Shown here piece after piece: positions 33,650-42,767 of a DNA stretch of 64,000 nucleotides. The position numbers and the translations under genes are program-made. The DNA comes from Streptomyces viridochromogenes DSM 40736. GTDB lineage: Bacteria > Actinomycetota > Actinomycetes > Streptomycetales > Streptomycetaceae. The stretch spans positions 1,335,560 through 1,399,559 of the forward strand of contig NZ_GG657757.1 in the NCBI RefSeq assembly GCF_000158955.1, given 5' to 3'. Under the pieces are notes generated by a model, which worked only from the letters and a program-made list of their open reading frames with translations, had not been told where the DNA came from and did not search any database. Each line of letters begins with the position of its first letter. Within the stretch, counting starts at the first letter, position 1.

Positions 33650-34456
33650 CGGCACGGCGTCCTCGTCCCGCACCGCACGCGCGCCACCGATGAACTCCCG
33701 CAGCGCGGTGCCGTGTTCGACCCGGGCGGGAAAGGCGTCGGCGGCGGTGCGCCGGGCCAGGGCGGCGACGTCTACCGGTCGATGCCCGGCGACGAGCACC
33801 GCGTTCCCGAACCGCCGCCCCCGCAGCACCCCCGGCTCGGCGATCAGCGCGAGCTCCTCGAACACGGTGCCCAGCGTGGCGAGTTGCGACCGCAGAAAGG
33901 CGAAGGGCGCCGCGTCGGGCAGGTTCGCGAGGTAGACGCCGCCGTCCCGCAGCACCCGCGCGGCCTCACGGACGTACGCGACGGACGTGAGGTGCGCCGG
34001 CACCCGCGACCCGCCGAACACATCGGCCACGATGACGTCCGCCGAGTCCGAGGGACCGTTCTCCAGCCAGTCCCGGGCGTCCCCCGCATGCAGCGAGACG
34101 CGAGCCCCCTCCGGCAACGGCAGATGCCCGGCCACCAGTTCCAGCAGTCCGCGGTCGACCTCGACGACGTCCTGCCGGGACCCGGGCCGGGTCACGGCCA
34201 CATACCGGGGCAGGGTCAACGCGCCCCCGCCGAGATGCAGCACGTCCAACGCGGCCCCCGGCTCCCCCACCACGTCCAGCACATGCCCGAGCCGCCGCGC
34301 GTACTCGAACTCCAGATGCGTCGGATCATCCAGATCGACATAGGACTGCGGCGCCCCGTCGACAGTCAGCAACCAGGCCCGTTCCCGATCGATGTCGGGC
34401 ATCAGCTTGGCAAACCCGTGATCGACGGACCGGGCGACGGCGATGGCTTCCTTCAC
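33611..34456 (-). CDS. Spermidine-synthase-like protein
   Basis: 281 residues. Rossmann methyltransferase fold of the spermidine synthase family: VLHLGGGALTLPRYVAVTRP for the nucleotide loop, VVEVDRGLLELV with the acidic residue, and ADVIVADVFGGSRVP. The polyamine-binding residues of true spermidine synthases are not all evident, so the actual aminopropyl transfer activity is doubtful. GTG at 34456 is chosen by the VKEAIAVARSVDHG start; GTG at 34477 with GAGAGG ahead is an alternative. Confidence 0.8.
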   Translation of the reverse strand: MKEAIAVARSVDHGFAKLMPDIDRERAWLLTVDGAPQSYVDLDDPTHLEFEYARRLGHVLDVVGEPGAALDVLHLGGGALTLPRYVAVTRPGSRQDVVEVDRGLLELVAGHLPLPEGARVSLHAGDARDWLENGPSDSADVIVADVFGGSRVPAHLTSVAYVREAARVLRDGGVYLANLPDAAPFAFLRSQLATLGTVFEELALIAEPGVLRGRRFGNAVLVAGHRPVDVAALARRTAADAFPARVEHGTALREFIGGARAVRDEDAVPSPEPPDGAFGIG

Positions 34457-34492
34457 TCCTCCATTGTGCCGTTGCACAACGGGCCTCTCAGG

Positions 34493-34538
34493 GGGGCGGG
34501 GCCGTGCCGATGAGCGGCTCCGCCGCGTGGGCGCGACC
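34493..34538 (+). repeat. Dispersed intergenic repeat, copy B
   Basis: GGGGCGGGGCCGTGCC, GATGAGCGGCTCCGCC and GCGTGGGCGCGACC in order, matching the element at 24162-24210 (reversed there). It lies between the starts/ends of two minus-strand genes. The GCGGCTCCGCC core forms a small hairpin. Confidence 0.75.
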
Positions 34539-34569
34539 AGCCGCAACGGCCCCGCAGCCCCCCACCACC

Positions 34570-35739
34570 TCAACCCACCACGGTCACGGTCCCCGCCCCC
34601 ACAGTCCGCCCGCCCTCACGGATGGCGAACCCGAGCCCCGGCTCCAACGGCACCTCCCGCCCCAGCTCCACGGTCATGGCGACCGTGTCACCGGGCCGGG
34701 CCACCGCCACCTCACCGAGATCGACGACCCCCACCACATCCGCGGTCCGGATGTAGAACTGCGGCCGGTACCCACTGGAAACCGGCGTCGTACGCCCACC
34801 CTCACGCGCGGACAGCACGTACACCTGCGCGGAGAACCGCCGCCGCGGCTTCACACTCCCCGGCGCGGCCACCACATGCCCCCGCCGAACCGCGTCCCGC
34901 GGCACCCCCCGCAGCAGCAACGCCACGTTGTCCCCGGCCTGCGCCTCCTCCATCGGCTTGCCGAAGGTCTCGAGCCCGGTCACCACGGTCTCGACGCCCG
35001 CCCCGAGCACCTCCACCCGGTCACCGACGCGCACCACGCCCCGCTCCACCGCACCGGTCACCACGGTCCCCCGGCCGGTGATGGTCAGCACGTTCTCCAC
35101 GGACAGCAGGAACGGCGCGTCCAGATACCGCTCCGGCATCGGCACATAGGTGTCCACCGCGTCGAGCAGCGCTTCGATCGAAGCCGTCCAGCGCGGGTCC
35201 CCCTCCAACGCCTTCAGTCCCGAGACGCGTACGACGGGTACGGAGTCACCGCCGTAGCCGTGCGCGGTGAGCAGGTCGCGGACCTCCAGCTCGACCAGGT
35301 CGGTCAGCTCCTCGTCGCCCGCGTCGGCCTTGTTGAGGGCGACGACGATGTGGTCGACGCCCACCTGCCGGGCGAGCAGCACGTGTTCGGCTGTCTGCGG
35401 CATGATCCCGTCGAGCGCGGAGACGACGAGGATCGCCCCGTCGAGCTGCGCGGCGCCGGTGACCATGTTCTTGACGTAGTCGGCATGGCCCGGCATGTCG
35501 ACGTGGGCGTAGTGCCGGGTGTCGGTCTCGTACTCCACGTGCGCGATGTTGATGGTGATGCCGCGCGCCGCCTCCTCGGGCGCCCGGTCGATCCGGTCGA
35601 ACGGCACGAACGCGCCGGTGCCGCGGTCGGCGAGGACCTTGGTGATGGCGGCCGTCAGGGTGGTCTTGCCGTGGTCGACATGACCCATGGTGCCGATGTT
35701 GAGATGCGGTTTCGTGCGGACGTAGGCCGTCTTGGACAT
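34570..35739 (-). CDS. tuf3: Elongation factor Tu 3
   Basis: 389 residues. G1 [10 protein letters not shown]2 RGITI, G3 [13 protein letters not shown]4 NKADAGDEE (main EF-Tu has NKCD) and all three domains are present. Differences from major EF-Tu include [15 protein letters not shown] and a divergent C-terminus. Streptomyces genomes carry a divergent third EF-Tu (SCO1321 in S. coelicolor) reported to be stringent-response-linked. It delivers aminoacyl-tRNA to the ribosome, probably under special conditions. It stands alone, not in the rps-fus-tuf operon, and has a structured 5' leader. Confidence 0.95.
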   Translation of the reverse strand: MSKTAYVRTKPHLNIGTMGHVDHGKTTLTAAITKVLADRGTGAFVPFDRIDRAPEEAARGITINIAHVEYETDTRHYAHVDMPGHADYVKNMVTGAAQLDGAILVVSALDGIMPQTAEHVLLARQVGVDHIVVALNKADAGDEELTDLVELEVRDLLTAHGYGGDSVPVVRVSGLKALEGDPRWTASIEALLDAVDTYVPMPERYLDAPFLLSVENVLTITGRGTVVTGAVERGVVRVGDRVEVLGAGVETVVTGLETFGKPMEEAQAGDNVALLLRGVPRDAVRRGHVVAAPGSVKPRRRFSAQVYVLSAREGGRTTPVSSGYRPQFYIRTADVVGVVDLGEVAVARPGDTVAMTVELGREVPLEPGLGFAIREGGRTVGAGTVTVVG

Positions 35740-35790
35740 GGCTGTACCTCGAAGCGTCTAGTCATGAAGTGGGACCCCGAGGACCTGCCC

Positions 35791-35833
35791 GACCCTCCCC
35801 TTGCGGGGTCCGCCGGACGAACCGGAGAGGGTC
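35791..35833 (-). promoter_or_regulatory. Predicted three-way RNA structure in the tuf3 leader
   Basis: Read on the minus strand: an outer GACCC/GGGTC stem encloses CCGG-TTCGT-CCGG and CCCC-GCAA-GGGG hairpins, the latter with a GNRA tetraloop. It lies 52-94 bases before the tuf3 ATG, so probably in its 5' untranslated RNA. It may be an attenuator or a stabilising leader; no known riboswitch class matches. Confidence 0.5.
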
Positions 35834-36069
35834 AGCTTCGGGCGCCGTCGGTGAAGGCGGTGAGATCGACGGCAGCCTTCGGGGCATCCGTGACGACGGA
35901 TGCTGCGAGGGCGAAGGCGTGCCGGAACATGACATCGATCATTGCCGACGCTTTACCGCACGTCGAATGGTTTTCGGCTGCCTCGGCGCGGACTCTCGCA
36001 CGGCCGGCTGTGACGCTCGTGAGACGATCCATACGGCGATCACACACATGTGTCGGTTAGTGTCACCGG
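35834..36069. other. Divergent promoter region between tuf3 and a TVP38-like gene
   Basis: About 236 bases with no convincing gene. A 36-codon frame on the minus strand (35832-35942) lacks a ribosome site. AT-richer stretches near 35935-36000 and 36030-36065 (TGTGTCGGTTAGTGTCAC) may hold promoters for the two genes. Confidence 0.45.
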
Positions 36070-36861
36070 ATGCTCGATGCCACCACCCGCTCTGGGGGCA
36101 CCGCCACGGCCTCTCCCCGGGCCACCGCCGCGGAGCTCGCCGTCGCCGTCCCCCCGGCAACGACCGCCTCGTCCGTCGCACCCACCGGTTTCGCCGCTCG
36201 TTGCGTGAGAGTTCTGCTGTCTCCGTGGTCGCGGCTCTCCCTGCTCGTCGCCCTGCTCGCCGCGGGTGCCTGCACGGTGCTGCTGTTCGAGCCGCAGCGG
36301 CTGCTGACGCAGGGCTGGCCGCCGCAGCTCGGCGGAGCGGCGGCGGCAGTGGTGTTCACGGTGGCGTACGGCGTGTGCACCGTGGCGTTCGTGCCGAGGC
36401 CGCTGCTGAACCTGGCGGCGGGCGCGCTGTTCGGTTCCCAGCTGGGGCTCGGCGTGTCCCTGGCGGGCACGGTGCTCGGTGCCGGGATCGCCTTCTGCCT
36501 CGGCCGGGCGCTGGGACAGGACGCCCTGCGGCCGCTGCTGCGCGGGCGCTGGCTGAAGGCCGTGGACGGCCAGTTCAGCCGGCACGGGTTCCGTTCGATG
36601 CTGGCTGTGCGGCTGTTCCCGGGTGTCCCGTTCTGGGCCGCGAACTACTGCGCCGCCGTCTCCCGCATGGGCCTGCTGCCGTTCCTGCTGGCGACGGGCC
36701 TCGGCTCGATCCCGAACACCGCCGCGTACGTCGTCGCCGGAGCCCGCGCCTCGGCCCCGACCTCGCCGGCCTTCCTGATCGCGATGGCGTGCATCGCGCT
36801 GCCCGCGCTGGCAGGCGTGGTGATCGCCTGGCGCAAGCGGCACCGCCTGCGCCAGCTCTGA
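36070..36861 (+). CDS. TVP38/TMEM64-family (DedA-superfamily) membrane protein
   Basis: 263 residues. A ~50-residue Ala/Thr-rich cytoplasmic start, then about five or six membrane helices. The SNARE-associated/VTT domain shows FVPRPLLNLAAGALFG, VLGAGIAFCLGRALGQD and MLAVRLFPGVPFWAANYCAA, where the re-entrant loop LFPGVPF and Arg are the conserved features. Lipid scramblase or flippase activity is known for the superfamily; the role here is not known. Confidence 0.85.
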   Translation: MLDATTRSGGTATASPRATAAELAVAVPPATTASSVAPTGFAARCVRVLLSPWSRLSLLVALLAAGACTVLLFEPQRLLTQGWPPQLGGAAAAVVFTVAYGVCTVAFVPRPLLNLAAGALFGSQLGLGVSLAGTVLGAGIAFCLGRALGQDALRPLLRGRWLKAVDGQFSRHGFRSMLAVRLFPGVPFWAANYCAAVSRMGLLPFLLATGLGSIPNTAAYVVAGARASAPTSPAFLIAMACIALPALAGVVIAWRKRHRLRQL

Positions 36862-36883
36862 CGAACCGTTACGCCTGCCCTGC

Positions 36884-38053
36884 TCACACCCGCTCGAGCA
36901 CCATGGCGTTGGCGAGCCCGCCCGCCTCGCACATGGTCTGGAGCGCGTACCGGGCGCCCCGTTCCCGCATCGCGTGCACCAGCGTCGTCGTCAGCCGGGT
37001 GCCGCTCGCGCCGAGCGGGTGGCCGAGTGCGATGGCGCCGCCGTGCACGTTGACCCGGGCGAGATCGGCGCCGGTCTCCTGCTGCCAGGCGAGCACGACG
37101 CTGGAGAACGCCTCATTGACCTCGAAGAGGTCGATGTCGTCGAGGGTCAGTGATGCCCTGCGCAGCACCTTCTCGGTCGCGGGGACGACCCCCGTCAGCA
37201 TCAGCAGCGGGTCCGAGCCGGTGACGGCGAAGCTGTGCAGCCGCGCGAGCGGGCGCAGACCGAGCCGGGCCGCCGTCTCGCTCGACGTGATGAGCACCGC
37301 CGCGGCACCGTCATTGACCGGGCTGGCGTTGCCCGCCGTGACGTTCCACTCGATCTGCGGGAACCGGTCGGCGAAGCCGGGGTCGTGGTAGGCGGGTTTG
37401 AGCCCGGCGAGGATCTCGGTGGTGCTGCCCGGCCGTACGCACTCGTCGCGTGTGACGCCCTCCAGCGGCGTGACCTCGGCGTCGAAGAGCCTGTTCTCCC
37501 AGGCCGCGGCGGCCTTCCGGTGCGAGGAGACGGCGAAGGCGTCCATCTGTTCCCGGGAGATCGACCACTTGGCGGCGATCAGCTCGGCACTGATGCCCTG
37601 CGGGACGAGTCCCTCGGGGTAGCGCTCCGCGACCCCGGGTCCGAAGGGGTCCTTGCCGGCGGGCACGTTCGACCACATCGGCACCCGGCTCATCGACTCG
37701 ACCCCGCAGGCCACGACGAGGTCGTACGCGCCCGAGAGGACGCCCTGGGCGGCGAAGTGCACGGCCTGCTGGGAGGAGCCGCACTGGCGGTCCACCGTGG
37801 TGGCGGGGACGGTTTCCGGCAGGCCGGCCGAGAGGACGGCGTAGCGGGTGGTGTTCATGGCCTGCTCGCCGACCTGGTCGACGGTGCCGCCGATGACGTC
37901 GTCGATCAGTGCCGGGTCGACACCGGAGCGCTCGACGAGGGTGCGCAGGGTGTGGGCGAGAAGCTCGACCGGGTGGACGTGGGCGAGGGCGCCGTTCGGC
38001 TTGCCCTTGCCGATCGGGGTGCGTACGGCTTCGACGATCACTGCGTCACGCAT
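36884..38053 (-). CDS. Acetyl-CoA acetyltransferase (thiolase)
   Basis: 389 residues. Nucleophile Cys91 in DRQCGSSQQAV, NEAF motif in LFEVNEAFSS, His in GGAIALGHPLGASG and the second Cys in TMCEAGGLANA are all present, as in degradative or biosynthetic thiolases. It condenses or cleaves acyl-CoAs. It is divergent from an HxlR regulator with two palindromes in between, suggesting that the regulator controls it. No beta-oxidation partners are adjacent. Confidence 0.92.
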   Translation of the reverse strand: MRDAVIVEAVRTPIGKGKPNGALAHVHPVELLAHTLRTLVERSGVDPALIDDVIGGTVDQVGEQAMNTTRYAVLSAGLPETVPATTVDRQCGSSQQAVHFAAQGVLSGAYDLVVACGVESMSRVPMWSNVPAGKDPFGPGVAERYPEGLVPQGISAELIAAKWSISREQMDAFAVSSHRKAAAAWENRLFDAEVTPLEGVTRDECVRPGSTTEILAGLKPAYHDPGFADRFPQIEWNVTAGNASPVNDGAAAVLITSSETAARLGLRPLARLHSFAVTGSDPLLMLTGVVPATEKVLRRASLTLDDIDLFEVNEAFSSVVLAWQQETGADLARVNVHGGAIALGHPLGASGTRLTTTLVHAMRERGARYALQTMCEAGGLANAMVLERV

Positions 38054-38076
38054 GTGCGGGCCTCCGCGGCTACCAG

Positions 38077-38125
38077 TGAGTAGGAAATCCGAACTCACCG
38101 TAGCCCGCTGAGTTGGAAAATCCAA
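38077..38125. promoter_or_regulatory. Two palindromes between thiolase and HxlR genes
   Basis: GTGAGT-N11-ACTCAC (38077-38099, enclosing AGGAAATCCG) and TTGGA-AAA-TCCAA (38113-38125). Both contain a GGA-AA-TCC core. The gap is 93 bases between divergent starts, so both probably overlap promoters and bind the HxlR dimer. Confidence 0.65.
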
Positions 38126-38146
38126 CCCTCTCCTAGACTGGCCTCC

Positions 38147-38617
38147 ATGGCCGCCACCAAGGACCCGCGCCCCTGCTCCATCGCCGACACCCTGGCGCTC
38201 GTCGGCGAGAAGTACTCCCTGCTCGTACTGCGGGAGGTGTGCCTCGGCAACGGCCGTTTCGATCAGCTGGTGCGCAACATCGGCGCACCGCGCGACATCC
38301 TCGCCACCCGGCTGCGCCGGCTCGTCGACGCCGGGATCCTGGACAGGCAGCCCTACAGCGAGCGTCCGCAGCGCTTCGAGTACCGGCCCACCCGTGCCGG
38401 ACTGGAACTGGAGCCGGTGCTGATGACCCTGATGGCGTGGGGCGACCGTCATCTGCGGTCGGTCGGCGACCGGCCCATGGTCCTCGACCACTCCTGCGGC
38501 CAGGTGCTCGCACCGGTCGTCACCTGCGGGGCCTGCGGGGACGAGGTGCGCCACGAGGACCTCACGGCCCGCCCCCAGGCACCCGGCTGGTCGGTGACCG
38601 GGCCCACGGCGGCCTGA
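38147..38617 (+). CDS. HxlR-family transcriptional regulator
   Basis: 156 residues. HxlR winged [49 protein letters not shown] and the wing [18 protein letters not shown]. Cys in CSI at the N-terminus and a C-terminal CGACGDE pair could sense redox or quinones as in some members. Divergent from the thiolase gene, which it probably regulates. Confidence 0.87.
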   Translation: MAATKDPRPCSIADTLALVGEKYSLLVLREVCLGNGRFDQLVRNIGAPRDILATRLRRLVDAGILDRQPYSERPQRFEYRPTRAGLELEPVLMTLMAWGDRHLRSVGDRPMVLDHSCGQVLAPVVTCGACGDEVRHEDLTARPQAPGWSVTGPTAA

Positions 38618-38783
38618 GCAGGGCCCGTCGTGCGTACGAGCGGCTTCCAAACCCCTGTGTCCGAGCGGTCACCCGGGGGCGCTACGCTTCCCCCTCGGCA
38701 CATCTGATTCCCCGCTCATCACACTCGGCGGTCGGGCGTGCCCGTCGTCCGTTCCACGATCGGCACTTGGATTCCGCTACCTC

Positions 38784-39660
38784 ATGTCTTGGTTCGAATC
38801 ACTCATCCTCGGACTCGTCCAGGGGCTGACCGAGTTCCTCCCCGTCTCCTCCAGCGCGCACCTGCGGCTGACGGCGGCCTTCTCGGGCTGGGAGGACCCT
38901 GGCGCGGCCTTCACGGCGATCACGCAGATCGGCACGGAGGCCGCCGTGCTGATCTACTTCCGCAGGGACATCGGGCGGATCCTGTCGGCGTGGACCCGTT
39001 CACTCACGAACAAAGGAGCTGCGCGGCGACCCCGACGCGCGGATGGGCTGGCTCGTCATCGTCGGCTCGATCCCGATCGGTGTGCTCGGCGTGACGCTCA
39101 AGGACCAGATCGAGGGACCGTTCCGCGACCTGCGGATCACCGCGGCCATGCTGATCGGCATGGGCATCGTCCTGGGCGTCGCCGACCGGCTCGCGGCCCG
39201 CGACGAGAAGGGCGGCCGGCACCGCGCGCCCAAGCAGCGCAAGGCCCTGGAGGACCTGGGCGTACGGGACGGCCTGATCTACGGCGCCTGCCAGGCCATG
39301 GCGCTCATCCCGGGCGTCTCCCGCTCCGGCGCCACCATCAGCGGCGGCCTGTTCATGGGCTACACGCGCGAGGCCGCGGCCCGCTACTCCTTCCTGCTCG
39401 CCATCCCCGCGGTGCTCGCCTCCGGCGTCTTCGAGCTGAAGGACGCGACGGAGGGCGGCCACGTCTCGTGGGGGCCCACGATCTTCGCGACGATCGTCGC
39501 GTTCGTGGTGGGTTACATGGTGATCGCCTGGTTCATGAAGTTCATCACCACCAAGAGCTTCATGCCGTTCGTGTGGTACCGGATCGCGCTCGGCATCCTC
39601 ATCATCGTCCTGGTCACGATGGGCGTGCTGAGCCCGCACGCGGCCGAGTCGGCGGGCTGA
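38784..39660 (+). pseudogene. uppP: Undecaprenyl-diphosphatase, interrupted by one +1 frameshift
   Basis: The N-terminal part ([27 protein letters not shown]) is intact to about residue 77. The expected ..[16 protein letters not shown] is broken by an extra G at 39015-39016 (aaaggag for aaagag); the downstream frame from about 39017 continues normally through [20 protein letters not shown] to the stop at 39660. Corrected, it is about 290 residues with 8 membrane segments, normal for BacA/UppP, which recycles undecaprenyl diphosphate for cell wall synthesis. The doubled G suggests a sequence error. If real, another UppP must serve the cell. Confidence 0.88.
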
Positions 39661-39758
39661 CGACGGCGCCCTGTGATCCGGCTCTCGTGACCAACCGCAT
39701 ATCGATCGGGTAGCCGTCCAGTAGCGGGCTGTCAGTGGCTGCCCCTAGGCTGGTCCGC

Positions 39759-39938
39759 ATGTCCCCCGATTCCGTGACCCCTGGTTCCGTGCGTTCCGCT
39801 GTCGAGGTCAACGAGGAGATCCGCGCGCTGTGGCGGCGCACGGGCGGCACCCTGTCGGCCGAGGAGCGCGCGGAGTACGAGCTGCTCGTCGTCGAGTGGG
39901 CCGCCGCGATCCGCAGCGGGGTCGTCAAGGCAGCCTGA
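39759..39938 (+). CDS. Small conserved hypothetical protein
   Basis: 59 residues, mostly helical and charged: VEVNEEIRALWRRTGGTLSA, then EERAEYELLVVEWAAAIRSG. Third positions are G/C-rich. Of a type common in Streptomyces genomes, without known function. Overlaps the end of the convergent DUF4291 gene by 14 bases. Confidence 0.65.
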   Translation: MSPDSVTPGSVRSAVEVNEEIRALWRRTGGTLSAEERAEYELLVVEWAAAIRSGVVKAA

Positions 39939-40560
39939 CCGCACCTGCCCCGGCGCCCCGGGCGCCCAGCCGCGCCAGCACCTCGTCGTCGACGTGGAAC
40001 GGCCGCTCTTCGGGCAACAGCCCGGCGGCCGCGTCGAGTTCGCCCGCCCGCACCAGCGCATGAACCTCCGTGGCCAGCGGCGTGACGTCCTCGATCCCCA
40101 CGATCCACTCGTCCGCGTACCGCGCCGCCGCCTCCCCCGCGAGCCCCAGCTGAAGCGACCGGTACGGCAGGGGTGCGAGCCGCAGATCCCGCTCCGGATC
40201 CCACTGCACCCGCGCGGGTGCCCGCCTCAACTGCCGCTTCCAGTCGGCCTGTTCACCGTGCAGGGCGGGGACGTGGTGGGACAGACAGGCGTTGCGCAGC
40301 GCCCAGAGGAAACCGTCCCGGCTGATCTCGACCGCCAGGACCGTCTCCTGGCCCTCCTTCGTGCCCCAGCCGCAGCGGTACATCATCCACAGGAAGGACG
40401 GCTTGATCCATGTCATGCGGTCCCGCTTCCAGGCCGCCGGGAAGCGGCCGTCGCGGGCGGCGGGGCCGCCGATCTCCGGGCGGTAGGCCTGGTAGACGGT
40501 GATCGTGGACTCGGTGTGGCGGGCGCGGACACGGAATCGCGGTTCGTTTCGATCGTTCAC
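39925..40560 (-). CDS. DUF4291 family protein
   Basis: 211 residues. The family's core TITVYQAYRPEIG and RDRMTWIKPSFLWMMYRCGW are clear, followed by VLAVEISRDGFLWAL. DUF4291 proteins occur across bacteria and fungi and have no settled function. GTG start at 40560. The upstream neighbour is divergent. Confidence 0.82.
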   Translation of the reverse strand: MNDRNEPRFRVRARHTESTITVYQAYRPEIGGPAARDGRFPAAWKRDRMTWIKPSFLWMMYRCGWGTKEGQETVLAVEISRDGFLWALRNACLSHHVPALHGEQADWKRQLRRAPARVQWDPERDLRLAPLPYRSLQLGLAGEAAARYADEWIVGIEDVTPLATEVHALVRAGELDAAAGLLPEERPFHVDDEVLARLGARGAGAGAVRLP

Positions 40561-40634
40561 GGAGGACAGGCTGGGCCCCGGGGGCGCCCGGCGGCCACCG
40601 AATATCACGCACGGCTCTTGGCTCGGCACCTGAC

Positions 40635-41123
40635 ATGCCCAACACTGAGCCGATGACGCAGCGCGTGGAGCTCGCCACCGTAAGAGACCGGCTGGCCGTC
40701 GACGGGGTGATCACCGACTACGCGGTCGCCGTCGACGACGGGGACTGGGAGGCGTACCGGGACCTGTTCGTCCCGCAGGGGCGGGCGGACTACCGCTCGG
40801 CCGGCGGCATCGAGGGAGAGGCCTCGGCGGTCGCCGCGTGGCTCGCCGAGAGCCTGGGGCTGTTCCCGATGCGGCAGCATCTGATCGTCAACCGGCGCGT
40901 GCGGTTCGGCGTCTGGGAGCAGGACACCGGCGACACGGCCCGGGTCCAGGCCGACTACGTCAACCCCATGGCCACGTCGGGGCCCGCGCCCGACTTCATG
41001 TGCGGCGGCCGGTACGCCTTCGCGCTGCTGCGCACGGACGACGGCTGGCGACTGAGCGAGGTGGTCGTACGGGAGAAGTGGCGGCGCCTTCCCGGGCGGC
41101 ACTCGGCACCTGTGGTCAACTGA
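40635..41123 (+). CDS. NTF2-like (SnoaL_4) domain protein
   Basis: 162 residues of the cone-shaped alpha+beta NTF2 fold: VDGVITDYAVAVDDGDWEAY at the first helices, then LFVPQGRADYRSAGG, HLIVNRRVRF and DGWRLSEVVVREKW. Family members include isomerases, dehydratases, cyclases and dioxygenase beta subunits; function here is unknown. An alternative start is ATG at 40653. Confidence 0.78.
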   Translation: MPNTEPMTQRVELATVRDRLAVDGVITDYAVAVDDGDWEAYRDLFVPQGRADYRSAGGIEGEASAVAAWLAESLGLFPMRQHLIVNRRVRFGVWEQDTGDTARVQADYVNPMATSGPAPDFMCGGRYAFALLRTDDGWRLSEVVVREKWRRLPGRHSAPVVN

Positions 41124-41192
41124 CCCGGCGTCCTCTGTCCTAGATCGTCGGCAGGGCGCACACTGGAGGCACCCGCGGGGTAGGAGGCGCCT

Positions 41193-42767
41193 ATGAAGAC
41201 GCTCGGCCACTGGCTCGCCTCTCCCCGGCGCCGCTCGGCCGCCGCGGCGGTCGCGGGCGCCCTGCCCGTCCTTGCCTTTCCCGCTCCGTCCCTGTGGTGG
41301 TGCGCCTACATCGCCCTGGTCCCCTGGCTCCTGCTGCTGCGCACCGCGCCGACCGGAAAACGGGCGGCCGTCGAGGGCTGGTGGGGCGGCTTCGGCTTCA
41401 TGCTGGCCATGCACCACTGGCTGCTGCCGAGCCTGCACGTGTTCACGTTCGTCATCGCCGCCCTGCTGGGCGCCCTGTGGGCCCCGTGGGGCTGGCTGGT
41501 GCGCCGCCTGCTCGCGGGCGTCCCCTCGACGGCCCAGGTCGCGGGCGCGCTGCTGGTGGTGCCGTCCGGGTGGCTGGGCATCGAGCTGATCCGGTCCTGG
41601 CAGGGCCTCGGCGGGCCCTGGGGCATGATCGGCTCCAGTCAGTGGCAGGTCGAGCCGGCGCTGCGGCTGGCCTCGGTCGGCGGGGTGTGGCTGCTCAGTC
41701 TGCTGGTCGTCGCCGTCAACGTCGCGGTGACCGTGCTCGTGGCGGTCCAGCAGGCCCGCGTGCCCGCCGTGGCCGGCATCGTCGCCACGGCGGCGGCCAC
41801 GTCGGCCGCCTGGACCCTCGCACCCCGCCCCGCCGTCGACGGCCACCTCCGGATCGCCGTCGTCCAGCCGGGCGTCATCGACGGCCCGGGCGGCGCCGAC
41901 CGCCGGCTCGCCCGCGAGGAACAGCTCACCCGCCGCCTCGCCGGCCAGGACGTCGACCTGGTCGTCTGGGGCGAGAGCAGCGTCGGTTTCGACCTCGGGG
42001 ACCGGCCCGACCTCGCCCGGCGGCTCGCGGACCTGTCCCGTGCGACGGGCGCGGACATCCTGGTCAACGTGGACGCCCGGCGCTCCGACGTGCCCGGCAT
42101 CTACAAGAGCTCGATCCTGGTCGGCCCGGACGGTCTGACCGGCCAGCGCTACGACAAGATGCGGCTCGTCCCCTTCGGCGAGTACATCCCGGCCCGCTCC
42201 ATGCTCGGCTGGGCCACCTCCGTCGGCAAGGCGGCGGGCGAGGACCGCAGGCACGGCTCACAACCGGTCGTGATGAACGTGGGGGACCGGCTGCGCGTCG
42301 GCCCGATGGTGTGCTTCGAGACGGCGTTCCCCGACATGACCCGCCACCTCACCCGGGAAGGCGTCGACGTGCTGATCGGCCAGTCGTCGACGTCCACGTT
42401 CCAGCACAGCTGGGCCCCCGAGCAGCACGCCTCCCTCGCCGCCCTGCGGGCCGCCGAGACCGGCCGCCCCATGGTGCATTCGACGCTCACCGGTGTCTCC
42501 GCCGTCTACGGCCCGAGCGGGCAGCGGGTCGGCTCGTGGCTCGGCACGGACGCCTCAGCCACGCAGATCTACGCGGTCCCCCTCGCCCACGGCACCACGC
42601 CCTACGTCCGCCTGGGCGACTGGGCCGTCCACGCGGCCGTCCTGATCCTCCTCGTCTGGGCCGCGGGCGAGGGCGTACGGACGCTGCGGCTCAGGCGGTC
42701 CGCTCCTGAACCGCGCGAAGCACCCGCTCGCACAGTTCATGGGTCTCCAGCGCGTCCCGGGCGCTGA
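41193..42767 (+). CDS. lnt: Apolipoprotein N-acyltransferase
   Basis: 524 residues: an N-terminal domain with about six membrane helices, then a nitrilase-type domain. The catalytic triad is Glu261 in WGESS, Lys322 in YDKMRLVPFGEY and Cys374 in VCFETAF. It transfers an acyl chain to the N-terminus of lipoproteins at the outer membrane face; Streptomyces carry Lnt homologues and often two. GGAGGC precedes the ATG. The last 26 residues overlap the convergent gene's 3' end. Confidence 0.9.
   Translation: MKTLGHWLASPRRRSAAAAVAGALPVLAFPAPSLWWCAYIALVPWLLLLRTAPTGKRAAVEGWWGGFGFMLAMHHWLLPSLHVFTFVIAALLGALWAPWGWLVRRLLAGVPSTAQVAGALLVVPSGWLGIELIRSWQGLGGPWGMIGSSQWQVEPALRLASVGGVWLLSLLVVAVNVAVTVLVAVQQARVPAVAGIVATAAATSAAWTLAPRPAVDGHLRIAVVQPGVIDGPGGADRRLAREEQLTRRLAGQDVDLVVWGESSVGFDLGDRPDLARRLADLSRATGADILVNVDARRSDVPGIYKSSILVGPDGLTGQRYDKMRLVPFGEYIPARSMLGWATSVGKAAGEDRRHGSQPVVMNVGDRLRVGPMVCFETAFPDMTRHLTREGVDVLIGQSSTSTFQHSWAPEQHASLAALRAAETGRPMVHSTLTGVSAVYGPSGQRVGSWLGTDASATQIYAVPLAHGTTPYVRLGDWAVHAAVLILLVWAAGEGVRTLRLRRSAPEPREAPARTVHGSPARPGR

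Noticed and set aside
35832-35942. 36-codon frame before tuf3
   Set aside because: No ribosome site, no clear codon bias; it lies in the probable promoter/leader region.
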